From Frateuria sp. Soil773 (GTDB lineage: Bacteria; Pseudomonadota; Gammaproteobacteria; Xanthomonadales; Rhodanobacteraceae), in contig NZ_LMSL01000006.1 of the NCBI RefSeq assembly GCF_001428405.1, forward strand, positions 241-45,755: DNA of 45,515 nt. Direction: 5' to 3'. The translations under genes and the position numbers were made by a program. Below the pieces are notes generated by a model, which saw nothing but the letters and a program-made list of their open reading frames with translations, made no database searches and was not told where the DNA came from. Below, one piece after another: positions 1-9,154 of the stretch. The stretch's first letter is position 1; every line of letters begins with the position of its first letter.

Positions 1-1
1 T

Positions 2-199
2 AGCTGGGATGAGGTGAAGTTCGACGAGCGGGTGAAGATGGTCACGCGCAGCGGCAAGCCGGCGCCGAACCAGAAGTACGAGATTCATCGTGGCGACGGC
101 GCTGTCATCAAGGGCGTCACCGACAACGACGGCTGGACCATGCTGCAAAAAGGCCTGAGTCTGGACGGCATGATTGTCAAATGGTTGGGCAAGGCGTGA
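2..199 (+). CDS. Type VI secretion spike protein VgrG, C-terminal end only (5' truncated by window edge)
   Basis: The frame is open from base 2 and stops with TGA at 197-199, so the true start lies outside the window. The visible tail (about 65 residues) reads like the transthyretin/carboxypeptidase-regulatory-like extension at the C-terminus of many VgrG proteins: a GKPAPNQKYEI strand, a short loop, then a GVTDNDGW strand and a glycine-rich end. In VgrG proteins this extension commonly carries or recruits a cargo effector. The lipase gene begins 18 bases downstream, which fits a vgrG-effector-immunity module. What is seen is only the tail; the VgrG identity is inferred from that motif and from the context, so another protein with the same extension is possible. 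Confidence 0.6.
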   Translation, partial: SWDEVKFDERVKMVTRSGKPAPNQKYEIHRGDGAVIKGVTDNDGWTMLQKGLSLDGMIVKWLGKA

Positions 200-217
200 T
201 CGATCAAGGACGAGATC

Positions 218-1819
218 ATGAGTGAGGAAACCACGCAGCCGTTGCCCCAGGAATCCACGGCCGATGGCGGGATCAGCGCGAGTACCCGGCTCACGCCGAC
301 CGAACAGAAGGTGCGTGGCCTGATGTGCATCAGGCCTACCACGGTCGTGCCGGTCATCTTCGTGCCCGGCATCATGGGCTCGAACCTGCGCGACGCCAGC
401 ACCATGGAAAAAGTGTGGAACACTAATTCCACCACGTCGATCCTGTTCCAATGGATTTTCCGCTCGGCGAGCACGCGGCAAACCAAGCTCGCGCCGGACA
501 AGGCCGAAGTGGACGATCGTGGTCGCTGGTTTGGCAAAAGCGCCAGCGTGCCGGACGAGAAGACCGCCAAGCTGCGCCGCCAGGGCACGACCTCACGCGC
601 GTTCTACGGCGAGTTCGCGCGTTGGCTCGACGATCAATTGAACGACCACGGCCAGGCCACCCATGCCGGGCATCCGTCGCCATGGCAGCGCTATGTGGAT
701 GGCACCCAGAAAGACACCACCTGGAATGCCCAGAAGCCATTCCAGAAGCTCGACAAGGAGGCGTCGAACAACGCCTGGGACCATTTCTTCTGCCCGGTAC
801 ATATCCACGGCTACAACTGGCTCAAGAGCAACGGTGAGGCCGGCAAGGTGCTGGCGGAGGACATCCAGAAGATCATTGATTACTGGAATGCACAGACCGA
901 TTGCGGCTACCACTGCGAACAGGTCATCCTGGTCACCCACTCGATGGGTGGTCTCACCAGCCGCGCCGCGGTACATGCAGCCTACGGCAATGCCGCGGAC
1001 AAAGTGCTTGGCATTGTGCATGGCGAGCAGCCGGCCAATGGCGCGGCTGCGGCGTACCATCATTGTCGCAACGGCTACGGCGGCATTTCCGGCTGGGTGC
1101 TGGGGCGCAATGCGGCGCAGGTCTCGGCGGTCTTCGCCAACGCGCCCGGCGCGATGGAGCTGCTGCCCAATCAGCAGTACGAGGCCAACGGCAAGAAGGC
1201 GTGGCTGAAGGCGCAACTGGGGGAAGGGTCGACGCCGGCGATGGAGTTGCCCCAGTCAGACCCTTACGTGGAGATTTATTTAAAAAACGATGTCTGGTGG
1301 CGGCTGATGGATCCGGCGCTGATTGATCCAGCGAAAAAATTGCCTAATCCATGGACCATTTTCCAAAAGAACATAACCAGTGTTTCCGATTTTCACTGCG
1401 CACTCGGCACTTACTATCACCCGCGGACCTACGTTCATTACGGTGCTGACGCCAAGAAACATCCCGCCTACGGCAATCTGCTGTGGAAAAGCCGCACAAC
1501 GGCTTCGATAACGTCGGCGCAACTGCTGGCCGCGCCACCCGGGGATGGCAGCAATCCGGTCACTGTGAACTCCCCGGCCGATGCGTCGAAGATCAGGTTC
1601 GAGATCGTCGCTCCCGGCGATATGGGCTATCCGCAGCCCGGCGATGAGACAGTGCCGGACTGCTCGGGCGAAGCGCCCTTCGTGCAGGGCGGCGGCAGCA
1701 TCCAGCAGAGTTTCCGTATGCAAGGTTTCGAGCACCAGGCGGCCTACAACAACGAGGACGTGCGCCATTGCACGCTGTACGCCATCGGCAGATTGCTGCA
1801 GAGGGCCAAAGTGCTATGA
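218..1819 (+). CDS. T6SS lipase effector of Tle type (alpha/beta hydrolase)
   Basis: This 533-residue protein has no signal peptide. An early strand VIFVPGIMGSNL (about 46-57) gives the oxyanion region, the nucleophile elbow is VTHSMGG with Ser242, and the likely acid and base are Asp476 (GDETVP) and His506 or His517. The first glycine of the GxSxG elbow is Thr240. This arrangement is that of Tle phospholipases and PGAP1-like lipases, which are injected by the type VI system and hydrolyse membrane phospholipids. AAGGA lies just upstream of the ATG. The gene follows a vgrG end and precedes a Tli4-like immunity gene, which supports the effector role and suggests the Tle4 family, although Tle3 or a related family is not excluded. 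Bases 1321-1440 are AT-rich compared with the rest of the gene. Confidence 0.8.
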   Translation: MSEETTQPLPQESTADGGISASTRLTPTEQKVRGLMCIRPTTVVPVIFVPGIMGSNLRDASTMEKVWNTNSTTSILFQWIFRSASTRQTKLAPDKAEVDDRGRWFGKSASVPDEKTAKLRRQGTTSRAFYGEFARWLDDQLNDHGQATHAGHPSPWQRYVDGTQKDTTWNAQKPFQKLDKEASNNAWDHFFCPVHIHGYNWLKSNGEAGKVLAEDIQKIIDYWNAQTDCGYHCEQVILVTHSMGGLTSRAAVHAAYGNAADKVLGIVHGEQPANGAAAAYHHCRNGYGGISGWVLGRNAAQVSAVFANAPGAMELLPNQQYEANGKKAWLKAQLGEGSTPAMELPQSDPYVEIYLKNDVWWRLMDPALIDPAKKLPNPWTIFQKNITSVSDFHCALGTYYHPRTYVHYGADAKKHPAYGNLLWKSRTTASITSAQLLAAPPGDGSNPVTVNSPADASKIRFEIVAPGDMGYPQPGDETVPDCSGEAPFVQGGGSIQQSFRMQGFEHQAAYNNEDVRHCTLYAIGRLLQRAKVL

Positions 1820-1834
1820 ACAGGAAAGATCGTC

Positions 1835-2899
1835 ATGACACGTTTTCTGCGAATGCTTTCTCCGGTCCTGTGGGTCAGCGTCATCGGTTGGTCTGCAATG
1901 GTCCACGGAGCCACACCCATGCCTAGTCAGCCCTATAGCTTGTGTATCGGCCGCTTCGTGATCGATCTGCCGGTTGGTGCCAACGCGCGTATCGATGCCA
2001 GCTATCACTTTATCGAGCCACAAAAACCGAAGCAGGTGGATAGTTTCGAGCAGGTCAAGCAGCAGCTAGAAGTAAGAGCAAAGGATTTACAGACACATCA
2101 AATTCAAAGAAGTCCCCGTCATGATGCAATGGCAAAAGCCGGGGGATTTGATCCAGATAAACTTTATGGGAAAACACAACTGCTTGGGTTCGATATCGAC
2201 GACTCATTGCAACAAGTAGTCTTAGGCTATATGCCTGACCCAACATCCTCTGGAATCATTTCAGAGGTACACAAAATATTTAATAATATGGACTATGTTT
2301 TTAAATTTGAAGATGCTGGGGCAGATAATTATGCAAAGGACCGTCAAATCCTATGGGCCGCCGCCACCAGTTTCACCCCCTTGAACAATCGCACGCCGCC
2401 CACCAAACCCGGCTTCTGCGTCGATGGCGGGATGTTTGCCGATAGCGGTAAACCGCCGGTCAAGGAAAGCTTCACTCTGGTCGTGCGCTTCGCCGATCAC
2501 CCTGATGCGCAATTCGTGATCGATGCCCATGCCATTGACGCGGTGAACAAGGACGAGCCATCGCTGCGGCACCGTGTGGACGGCGAACTCAACATCCTGC
2601 GTGCGAATGTCCAGGGTCATGTAGGCGTGATCGACCGCGGCGATCTCAAGGCGGCCGGACAGGACGGCTACCAGATCGGCATCAGCGCGCCATATGACGA
2701 AGTGCCCGGCACCCATATACGCAAATTCTTCTGGAGCGCCGATGGCGTCCCCAACGACGTCACCCGTCCCTTCATGGAAGTGGACATGACCATCCAGCCG
2801 ACCGACGACGGCAAGTCCACCATCAAGACCGATGCGGAGGCGAAGGCCTTGTGGGACCAACTGATCGGCTCGCTGCGCATTCGCCCCGGCGCGGTATAA
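1835..2899 (+). CDS. Tli4-like T6SS immunity protein (periplasmic)
   Basis: A 354-residue protein starting 15 bases after the lipase gene. Residues 1-26 form a signal peptide (MTRFLRM, hydrophobic core, then VHGA), so it should act in the periplasm, where a membrane-attacking lipase from a sister cell would arrive. The mature start, CIGRFVIDLPVGA, matches what I recall of the Tli4 N-terminal domain; a second alpha/beta domain ends with LWDQLIGSLRIRPG. Tli4-type proteins bind and block the cognate Tle lipase. The middle of the gene (about 2060-2345) is strikingly AT-rich: hand-counting 2101-2340 gives 94 G/C of 240 bases, against 37 of 60 for 2401-2460. This suggests a recombined or recently acquired specificity segment. 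Family assignment is from memory of the motif and from context. Confidence 0.65.
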   Translation: MTRFLRMLSPVLWVSVIGWSAMVHGATPMPSQPYSLCIGRFVIDLPVGANARIDASYHFIEPQKPKQVDSFEQVKQQLEVRAKDLQTHQIQRSPRHDAMAKAGGFDPDKLYGKTQLLGFDIDDSLQQVVLGYMPDPTSSGIISEVHKIFNNMDYVFKFEDAGADNYAKDRQILWAAATSFTPLNNRTPPTKPGFCVDGGMFADSGKPPVKESFTLVVRFADHPDAQFVIDAHAIDAVNKDEPSLRHRVDGELNILRANVQGHVGVIDRGDLKAAGQDGYQIGISAPYDEVPGTHIRKFFWSADGVPNDVTRPFMEVDMTIQPTDDGKSTIKTDAEAKALWDQLIGSLRIRPGAV

Positions 2900-3107
2900 C
2901 AGCTGCGAGAGACACCCTTGCGTGGAAAGTCACGCGACGATGGCCATGCTGCTGGCCTGCTGCTGCTGGCGAGAAAGGCCGTACCGTCGCCGCCGTTCAA
3001 CCGATCGACCGTGCAGCGAAGTGCGTCGAGCCGGTTGCGCCTGAGTGCATGGTCGGTCGATTGCCAGCCTTTGACCGGGATGGCGGCCGCCGCGCTTCGT
3101 GGTGGGC

Positions 3108-3137
3108 TTGAACCGCCGGGCTCCGATCCGGTACGAT
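3108..3137 (+). promoter_or_regulatory. Predicted sigma-70 promoter of the his operon
   Basis: TTGAAC at 3108-3113 and TACGAT at 3132-3137 are separated by 18 bases; each matches the consensus hexamer at four of six positions. Transcription would start near 3144, giving a leader of about 25 bases. The rest of the 270-base gap 2900-3169 holds no gene that I can support, and no histidine-rich leader peptide. Confidence 0.5.
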
Positions 3138-3148
3138 GACGATCCATT

Positions 3149-3166
3149 GTACTAACGCATTAGCAC
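3149..3166 (+). promoter_or_regulatory. TrpR-like operator palindrome in front of the his operon
   Basis: GTACTAACGCATTAGCAC is palindromic at 14 of 18 positions and closely resembles the E. coli trp operator, whose half-sites read GTACTAG. It lies just downstream of the predicted start of transcription and ends three bases before the ATG of the TrpR-family gene. Binding there would block transcription of the regulator and of the whole operon. Confidence 0.6.
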
Positions 3167-3169
3167 ATT

Positions 3170-3517
3170 ATGAAACGTCGATCGCTGGATCCCGAGACTT
3201 CCTCCGAGTCGGTGGAGCTGAGCCTGTGCGAGGCTTTGCTGTCGCTGAAGAACGCGGACGAGATGCTGGCCTTCCTGCGCGACCTGTGCACGCCGGCGGA
3301 GCTGGAGGTGCTGGTGGACCGGTGGCGGGTAGTGCCTTACCTGCTGGAAGGCGTGTCGTACCGTGAGATCCACGAGCGCACGGCGGTGAGCATCACCACG
3401 ATCGGGCGGGTGGCGCGCTACCTGAACCAGGGCAACGGCGGCTACCTGGCGGCCACGGCGCGTGCGTCGCGGCGGCGCGCGGCGGCGAAGTCGGCCGCCG
3501 GCAAGGCCAGGGCATGA
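3170..3517 (+). CDS. TrpR-family (YerC/YecD-type) transcriptional regulator, probable his operon repressor
   Basis: A 115-residue protein of the all-helical TrpR fold. The segment [17 protein letters not shown] and the helix-turn-helix [24 protein letters not shown] (about 61-87) are characteristic of the YerC/YecD branch. The last 20 or so residues are basic and alanine-rich. It overlaps hisG by four bases (ATGA) and so is translated with the histidine genes. The operator three bases before its start suggests autoregulation, probably with histidine as co-repressor by analogy with tryptophan and TrpR; that ligand is inference. No Shine-Dalgarno sequence is visible before the ATG because the operator occupies the place. 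Confidence 0.88.
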   Translation: MKRRSLDPETSSESVELSLCEALLSLKNADEMLAFLRDLCTPAELEVLVDRWRVVPYLLEGVSYREIHERTAVSITTIGRVARYLNQGNGGYLAATARASRRRAAAKSAAGKARA

Positions 3518-4407
3518 AGACGCGCGATCGCCTGCGCATCGCGATGCAGAAGTCCGGCCGCCTGACCGAGCCGGCGCTGGAACTGCTCGGCCGCTGCGGG
3601 CTCACCTTCCGGCAGAGCCGCGACAAGCTGTTCTGCTTCGGCGAGGGCGAGCCGGTCGACCTGCTGCTGGTGCGGGACGACGACATCCCCGGCCTGATCG
3701 CGCAGGGCGTCTGCGACCTGGGCATCGTCGGCCGCAACGTGCTCGACGAGTTCAGCCTCACCGCCGGACGCGACGCGGAGCCGCTCAACGAATGGCGGCC
3801 GCTGGGCTTCGGCCGCTGCCGCCTGTCCATCGCGGTGCCGCAGGAGCTCGACTACCAGCAGGCGCGGCAACTGGCCGGCAAGCGCATCGCCACCTCGTAC
3901 CCGGGCCTGCTCGGCGAGTGGCTGCGTACGCACGGCATCGACGCCGGCGTGGTGACCCTGGCCGGATCGGTGGAGATCGCGCCGAAGCTGGGCACGGCCG
4001 ACGCGATCTGCGACCTGGTGCAGAGCGGCGGCACGCTGGTGGCGAACCAGTTGCGCGAGGCCGAGGTGCTGCTGGAGAGCGAGGCGGTGCTCGCGGGGCC
4101 GGCCGTGCTGCCGGCGGACGAGCGCGGCGACATGGTCGAGCTGTTGCTGAAGCGGCTGGACGGCGTGATCCAGGTGCGCGAGTCGCGCCTGCTGCTCTTG
4201 CAGACCTCGCGCCACACGCTGGACGCGGTGACCCGGCTGTTGCCCGGCGGCCCGCAACCCACCTTGCTGGCGGTGGCCGGGCAGCCCGACCAGTTGATGC
4301 TGCAGGCGCTGTGCGCCGGCGAGGTGAGCTGGCGCCAGCTCGAGGAAATCAAGAAGGCCGGCGCGCGCGAAATGTTCGTGCTGCCGGTGGAGAAGATGCT
4401 GGCATGA
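3514..4407 (+). CDS. hisG: ATP phosphoribosyltransferase
   Basis: Catalyses the first, feedback-controlled step of histidine synthesis: ATP plus PRPP gives phosphoribosyl-ATP. At 297 residues it is the long form, which carries its own C-terminal regulatory domain and so needs no HisZ. Visible features are the N-terminal [12 protein letters not shown], the [20 protein letters not shown] region, the PRPP loop region around [27 protein letters not shown], and the C-terminal ferredoxin-like domain ending in [10 protein letters not shown]. The start overlaps the upstream gene (ATGA) and the end overlaps hisD in the same way, so translation is tightly coupled. Confidence 0.97.
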   Translation: MKTRDRLRIAMQKSGRLTEPALELLGRCGLTFRQSRDKLFCFGEGEPVDLLLVRDDDIPGLIAQGVCDLGIVGRNVLDEFSLTAGRDAEPLNEWRPLGFGRCRLSIAVPQELDYQQARQLAGKRIATSYPGLLGEWLRTHGIDAGVVTLAGSVEIAPKLGTADAICDLVQSGGTLVANQLREAEVLLESEAVLAGPAVLPADERGDMVELLLKRLDGVIQVRESRLLLLQTSRHTLDAVTRLLPGGPQPTLLAVAGQPDQLMLQALCAGEVSWRQLEEIKKAGAREMFVLPVEKMLA

Positions 4408-5711
4408 AGCGGCTCGACTGGAACCGGCTGGACGACGCGGCGCGGCGCGAGGCTCTCGCGCGGCCGTTGCAATCGCGCGCGGCCGAACTGCGCGAGGGCG
4501 TGGAGCGGATCGTCGCGGCAGTGCGCAATGGAGGCGACGGGGCGTTGCGCGAGTTGAGTGCGCGCTACGACCGCTGTGCGCTCGACGCCATCGAGGTGAC
4601 GGCTGAGGAGTTCGAGCAAGCCGAGGCGTCGCTGGACCCCGCGCTCAAGGCGGCGATCGGCGAGGCGGCCACGAGGATCGAGCGGTTCCACCGCGCCGGC
4701 GCGCCGCAGGAAGTGGCCGTGGACACCGCGGAAGGCGTGCGGGTGGAGCGGATGCTGCGCCCGATCGACCGGGTCGGGCTGTACGTGCCGGCCGGCAGCG
4801 CGCCGCTGCCTTCGACCGCGCTGATGCTCGGCGTGCCGGCCCGCGTCGCCGGCTGCCGCGAGGTCGTGCTGTGCTCGCCGGCCCGCGCCGACGGCAGTTG
4901 CGACGAGGCCGTGCTGTACGCGGCGCGCGTCACCGGCGTGCACAAGGTGTTCAAGCTCGGCGGCGCCCAGGCGATCGCGGCGATGGCCTACGGCACGGCC
5001 AGCGTGCCCCGTTGCGACAAGCTGTTCGGCCCGGGCAATGCCTGGGTCACCGAAGCCAAGCTGCAGGTTTCCTCCGACCCGCAGGGCGCGGCCATCGACA
5101 TGCCGGCCGGGCCGTCGGAAGTGCTGGTGATCGCCGATGACGCCGCCGATCCGGCGTTCGTCGCCGCCGACCTGCTGTCGCAGGCCGAGCACGGTCCGGA
5201 TTCGCAGGTGATCCTGCTCAGTCCGTCCGCGGCGCTGCTCGACGCGGTGGCCGGCGAGGTCGAGCGGCAGTGCGCCGACCTGCCGCGTGCCGCCATCGCG
5301 CGGCAGGCGCTGGCGCAGAGCCGGCTGATCGCGGTCGAGTCGCTGGCGCAGGCGCTCGCGGTGAGCAACCGCTACGCGCCCGAGCACCTGATCCTTCAGG
5401 TGGCCGAGCCGCGCTCCCTGCTCGACGGCGTCGAAAGCGCCGGGTCGGTCTTCCTGGGCGCGTGGACGCCGGAATCGGTGGGCGACTACTGCAGCGGCAG
5501 CAACCACGTCCTGCCCACCTACGGCTATGCGCGCAGCTACAGCGGCGTGTCGGTGGCCAGTTTCCAGAAGCAGATCACCGTGCAGGAGCTGAGCGCCGCC
5601 GGCCTGCGCGCGATCGGCCCGTGCACCGCGACGCTCGCCGCCGCGGAACGATTGGAAGCCCATCGCCGCGCGGTGACGTTGCGCCTGGCAGCCCTGGAGG
5701 CGCGGCCATGA
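4404..5711 (+). CDS. hisD: Histidinol dehydrogenase
   Basis: A 435-residue zinc enzyme that performs the last two steps of the pathway, oxidising L-histidinol to L-histidine with two NAD+. Recognisable segments are [45 protein letters not shown], the zinc-site stretch [10 protein letters not shown], the catalytic YAPEHL and the C-terminal [12 protein letters not shown]. In the usual SxHVLPT motif it has SNHVLPT. The ATG at 4404 overlaps the hisG stop; an open frame continues further upstream, but family length and the N-terminus (MKRLDW) support this start. The stop overlaps hisC by four bases. Confidence 0.97.
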   Translation: MKRLDWNRLDDAARREALARPLQSRAAELREGVERIVAAVRNGGDGALRELSARYDRCALDAIEVTAEEFEQAEASLDPALKAAIGEAATRIERFHRAGAPQEVAVDTAEGVRVERMLRPIDRVGLYVPAGSAPLPSTALMLGVPARVAGCREVVLCSPARADGSCDEAVLYAARVTGVHKVFKLGGAQAIAAMAYGTASVPRCDKLFGPGNAWVTEAKLQVSSDPQGAAIDMPAGPSEVLVIADDAADPAFVAADLLSQAEHGPDSQVILLSPSAALLDAVAGEVERQCADLPRAAIARQALAQSRLIAVESLAQALAVSNRYAPEHLILQVAEPRSLLDGVESAGSVFLGAWTPESVGDYCSGSNHVLPTYGYARSYSGVSVASFQKQITVQELSAAGLRAIGPCTATLAAAERLEAHRRAVTLRLAALEARP

Positions 5712-6778
5712 GCGTGCTCGAACTTGCGCGCGCGGAAATCCGCGCCATGCAGCCGTATTCGTCCGCGCGGATGGAAGCCAGCGGCGGGCAGGTCCTGCTC
5801 AACGCGAACGAATCGGCGTGGCCGCCGGCCGGCGACGCGCTGGGCTGCAACCGCTATCCCGAGCCGCAGCCGGCGGCGCTGGTCGATGCGCTGGCAACGC
5901 TCTATGGCGTGCGGCGCGAGCAGTTGCTGGTCGGCCGCGGCAGCGACGAGGCGATCGACCTCTTGGTGCGCGCCTTCTGCCGGGCCGGCGAGGACGCGAT
6001 CCTGATCCAGCCGCCGACCTTCGGCATGTACGCGGTATGCGCGCGCATCCAGCACGCCGGTGTGATCGAAGTGCCGCTGGCCGGCGACTTCGGGCTGGAC
6101 GTGGATGCCGTGCTGGCGGCGCTCACGCCGGAGGTGAAACTGGTGTTCGTCTGCACGCCGAACAATCCGGCGGGCCGGTGCGTGCCGCGCGCGCAGGTGG
6201 AACGCCTGGCCGGGGCGCTGGCCGGCCGGGCGTTGCTGGTGGTCGACGAAGCCTATGTGGAGTTCGCCGACGACGGCAGCGTGTCGGACCTGATCGACCG
6301 CTACGACCACGTCGCCGTGCTGCGCACGCTGTCGAAGGCCTGGGCGCTGGCCGGCGCGCGGATCGGCTGCCTGCTCGCGCATGCCGAAGTCGTCGCCCTG
6401 CTGCGCCGGATCATGCCGCCGTATCCGCTGCCGCTGCCATGCGTGGCGGTGGCCCTGGAGGCGTTGTCGGCACAGGGCCGGGCGGACATGTGGGGGCACG
6501 TCCGGCGCATCCGCGACGAGCGCGCGCGGATGGCCTCGCGGCTGGCTGCGCTGCCGGGCGTGCGGGCGGTGCTGCCGTCGCAGGCCAACTTCCTTGCGGT
6601 GCGCTTCGACGATGCCGGCGCCGCCTACCGGCGGCTGCTCGATGCCGGCATCGTGGTGCGTGACGTGCGGCGCCACCCGAACCTGGACGATGCGCTGCGG
6701 ATCACCCTCGGCACGCCGCAGGAAAACGCGCGGGTGCTGGAGGTGCTGCGCGCGGCGTCCGGCGGGAGGCAGGCATGA
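5708..6778 (+). CDS. hisC: Histidinol-phosphate aminotransferase
   Basis: A PLP-dependent class I/II aminotransferase (356 residues) converting imidazole acetol-phosphate and glutamate to histidinol phosphate. The N-terminal LLNANES motif is typical of HisC. The PLP-binding Asp and Tyr lie in VVDEAYVEF, the Schiff-base lysine is Lys210 in [14 protein letters not shown], and VCTPNNPAG contacts the substrate. Overlaps of ATGA type with hisD upstream and hisB downstream show translational coupling. Length and motifs are normal for the family. Confidence 0.97.
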   Translation: MSVLELARAEIRAMQPYSSARMEASGGQVLLNANESAWPPAGDALGCNRYPEPQPAALVDALATLYGVRREQLLVGRGSDEAIDLLVRAFCRAGEDAILIQPPTFGMYAVCARIQHAGVIEVPLAGDFGLDVDAVLAALTPEVKLVFVCTPNNPAGRCVPRAQVERLAGALAGRALLVVDEAYVEFADDGSVSDLIDRYDHVAVLRTLSKAWALAGARIGCLLAHAEVVALLRRIMPPYPLPLPCVAVALEALSAQGRADMWGHVRRIRDERARMASRLAALPGVRAVLPSQANFLAVRFDDAGAAYRRLLDAGIVVRDVRRHPNLDDALRITLGTPQENARVLEVLRAASGGRQA

Positions 6779-7839
6779 GCCGTAAGCTGCTTTTCGTCGA
6801 TCGCGACGGCTGCCTGATCGTGGAGCCGGCCGACGAGCAGATCGACAGCTACGAGAAGCTGGACCTGCTGCCCGGCGTGATCGCCGCGCTGCAGCGCCTC
6901 GTCGCGGCGGGCTACGAACTGGTGATGGTGACCAACCAGGACGGCCTGGGCACGGACCGCTTCCCCGAGCCGCATTTCCGCGGGCCGCACGAACTGCTGC
7001 TGCGCATCCTCGACTCGCAGGGCATCCGTTTCCGCGAGGTGCTGGTCGACCGCAGCTTTCCGCACGAGAACCTCGACACGCGCAAGCCCGGCGTAGGCAT
7101 GGTGCGCCATTACCTCGCCGACGACGGCTGGAGCAGGGCGGCCTCGGTCATGGTAGGCGACCGCGAAAGCGACCTCGCGTTCGCCGCCAACCTCGGCGTA
7201 CGCGGCCTGCGGGTGGGCGCGCAGGGCCTCGGCTGGACCGAACTGGCGCAGCAGTTGCTGGATGCGCCGCGCACGGCGACGGTGTCCCGCGATACCAAGG
7301 AAACGCGCATCCGCGTCAGCGTGAACCTGGACCGTGTCGCCGAGCCGCAGGTGCGTACCGGGCTGGGCTTCTTCGACCACATGCTGGAGCAGATCGGCAA
7401 GCACGGCGGCTTCGCGCTGGAGCTGAACTGCGATGGCGACCTGCACATCGACGAGCACCACACCGTCGAGGATTGCGCGCTGGCGCTGGGCCAGGCGCTG
7501 AAGCAGGCGCTCGGCGACAAGCGCGGCATCGGCCGCTACGGTTTCTCGCTGCCGATGGACGAGAGCGCGGCGGACGCGCGGCTGGATCTTTCCGGCCGCC
7601 CGTACTTCGTGTTCGAGGGCGGCTTTCCGCGCGAGCGGGTGGGCGGGCTGTCCACCGAACTGGTGCCGCACTTCTTCCGCTCGCTGTGCGAGACGCTGGG
7701 CGCCAACCTGCACTTGTCGGTGCGCGGCGAGAACGCGCACCACATGGTCGAAGCCTGCTTCAAGGTGGTGGCGCGCGCCTTGCGCCAGGCGATCCGCCGC
7801 GAAGGCAGCGAACTGCCCAGCACCAAGGGAGCGCTGTGA
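6775..7839 (+). CDS. hisB: Bifunctional histidinol-phosphatase / imidazoleglycerol-phosphate dehydratase
   Basis: A 354-residue two-domain fusion of the enterobacterial type. Residues 1 to about 165 are a HAD phosphatase with the DxD nucleophile motif in FVDRDGCL (Asp9, Asp11) and the late motif [15 protein letters not shown]; it dephosphorylates histidinol phosphate. Residues from about 175 onwards are imidazoleglycerol-phosphate dehydratase with the manganese-site histidines in [29 protein letters not shown] and [12 protein letters not shown]. The fusion is common in Gammaproteobacteria. The stop and the hisH start share the bases TGATG. Confidence 0.97.
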   Translation: MSRKLLFVDRDGCLIVEPADEQIDSYEKLDLLPGVIAALQRLVAAGYELVMVTNQDGLGTDRFPEPHFRGPHELLLRILDSQGIRFREVLVDRSFPHENLDTRKPGVGMVRHYLADDGWSRAASVMVGDRESDLAFAANLGVRGLRVGAQGLGWTELAQQLLDAPRTATVSRDTKETRIRVSVNLDRVAEPQVRTGLGFFDHMLEQIGKHGGFALELNCDGDLHIDEHHTVEDCALALGQALKQALGDKRGIGRYGFSLPMDESAADARLDLSGRPYFVFEGGFPRERVGGLSTELVPHFFRSLCETLGANLHLSVRGENAHHMVEACFKVVARALRQAIRREGSELPSTKGAL

Positions 7840-8429
7840 TGGCGGTCGTGCTGGTCGATGCGGGCGGCACCAACATCGGTTCCGTGCGCTATGCGCTGCA
7901 GCGGCTGGGCGTGGATGCCGCGCTGACGTCGGACGCCGCGACGATCCGCGCCGCCGACAAGGTGATCCTGCCCGGCGTGGGTGCGGCCGGCCCCGGCATG
8001 GCGCGCCTGCGCGGCATGGGCCTGGTCGGCCTGCTGCGCTCGCTGACCCAGCCGGTGCTCGGCGTCTGCCTGGGCATGCAGCTCCTGTGCACGCGCTCGG
8101 AGGAGGGCGACACCGAGTGCCTCGGCCTGATTTCCGCGCCGGTGCAGCGTTTCACCGAGGCTCCCGGCCTGCGTGTGCCGCACATGGGCTGGAACCGCCT
8201 GGCCACGGTACGGCCGCATCCGCTGCTGGCCGGCCTGGGCGAGGACGAGCAGGCGTATTTCGTGCACAGCTTTGCGGTGCCGACCGGCGACTGGACGCTG
8301 GCGACCGCCGATTACGGCGGGCCGTTTTCCGCCGTGGTCGCGCGCGGCAATTTCCACGGCATGCAATTCCACCCCGAGCGCTCCGCCGCCGTCGGCGCGA
8401 AGCTACTGAAGAACTTCCTCGCGCTATGA
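7839..8429 (+). CDS. hisH: Imidazole glycerol phosphate synthase, glutaminase subunit
   Basis: A class I glutamine amidotransferase (196 residues) that releases ammonia for HisF. The catalytic triad is readable: Cys77 in GVCLGMQLL and His178 with Glu180 in FHGMQFHPE. The N-terminus VLVDAGGTNIGSVRYAL and the oxyanion strand LPGVGAA are also family-typical. The ATG at 7839 sits inside the hisB stop region; the longer open frame upstream is only the out-of-frame part of hisB. It overlaps hisA by four bases. Confidence 0.97.
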   Translation: MAVVLVDAGGTNIGSVRYALQRLGVDAALTSDAATIRAADKVILPGVGAAGPGMARLRGMGLVGLLRSLTQPVLGVCLGMQLLCTRSEEGDTECLGLISAPVQRFTEAPGLRVPHMGWNRLATVRPHPLLAGLGEDEQAYFVHSFAVPTGDWTLATADYGGPFSAVVARGNFHGMQFHPERSAAVGAKLLKNFLAL

Positions 8430-9154
8430 CCTTCGACGTGATTCCCGCCATCGACCTGCACGGCGGCCGCGTGGTGCGCCTCGCGCAGGGCGACTATGCG
8501 CGGCAGACCACCTACGGCGCCGATCCGCGCGTGCTGGCGGCCAGCTATGCCGATGCCGGCGCCGCGTGGCTGCACCTGGTCGACCTCGACGGCGCGCGCT
8601 CCGGCAGCCTCGACAATCTCGCGGCGATCGAGGCGATTGCCCGCGTCGGCCTGAGGGTGCAGGCCGGTGGCGGCGTGCGCGGCGCGGATGATCTGCAGCG
8701 CCTGTTCGACGCCGGCGTGAGCCGGGTCGTGCTCGGCAGCGTGGCGATCCGCGATCCCGACCTCGTCGCCGACTGGCTGGCGGCGCACGGGGCGGAACGG
8801 TTGACGATCGCCCTCGACACGCGCCGCATCGACGGCCGCTGGGCCCTGCCCAGCGCCGGCTGGACCGAACTGGAGGCGCGAACGCTGGACGAACTGGCGC
8901 CGTGGTACGCCGCGCGCGGCGCGCGCCACCTTCTCTGCACCGACATCGATCGCGACGGCATGCTGGCCGGCTTCAACCTCGAGCTGTACCGCCATCTCGC
9001 CGGAACCGTGCCGCAGCTTGCGGTGCAGGCGTCCGGCGGCGTCCGCTCGCTGGACGACATCCGCGCCGCGCGCGGGGCGGGGGCCGGCGGCGTGATCCTC
9101 GGCCGCGCACTGCTGGAAGGGCGCTTCACCGTGGCGGAGGCGCTGGCCGCATGA
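8426..9154 (+). CDS. hisA: ProFAR isomerase (1-(5-phosphoribosyl)-5-[(5-phosphoribosylamino)methylideneamino]imidazole-4-carboxamide isomerase)
   Basis: A (beta/alpha)8-barrel enzyme of 242 residues performing an Amadori rearrangement. The catalytic Asp10 is in VIPAIDLHGG, the second catalytic aspartate is in CTDIDRDGML, and the phosphate-binding glycine loops are QAGGGVRG and ASGGVRSLDDI. The start overlaps hisH (ATGA). Unlike the preceding genes, its end is not coupled to the next one: 130 bases separate it from hisF. Confidence 0.97.
   Translation: MTFDVIPAIDLHGGRVVRLAQGDYARQTTYGADPRVLAASYADAGAAWLHLVDLDGARSGSLDNLAAIEAIARVGLRVQAGGGVRGADDLQRLFDAGVSRVVLGSVAIRDPDLVADWLAAHGAERLTIALDTRRIDGRWALPSAGWTELEARTLDELAPWYAARGARHLLCTDIDRDGMLAGFNLELYRHLAGTVPQLAVQASGGVRSLDDIRAARGAGAGGVILGRALLEGRFTVAEALAA

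Noticed and set aside
2900-3107. A his leader-peptide attenuator or small gene upstream of the operon
   Set aside because: No histidine-rich short frame and no terminator-antiterminator pair were found; the short open frames there have no ribosome site or recognisable product.
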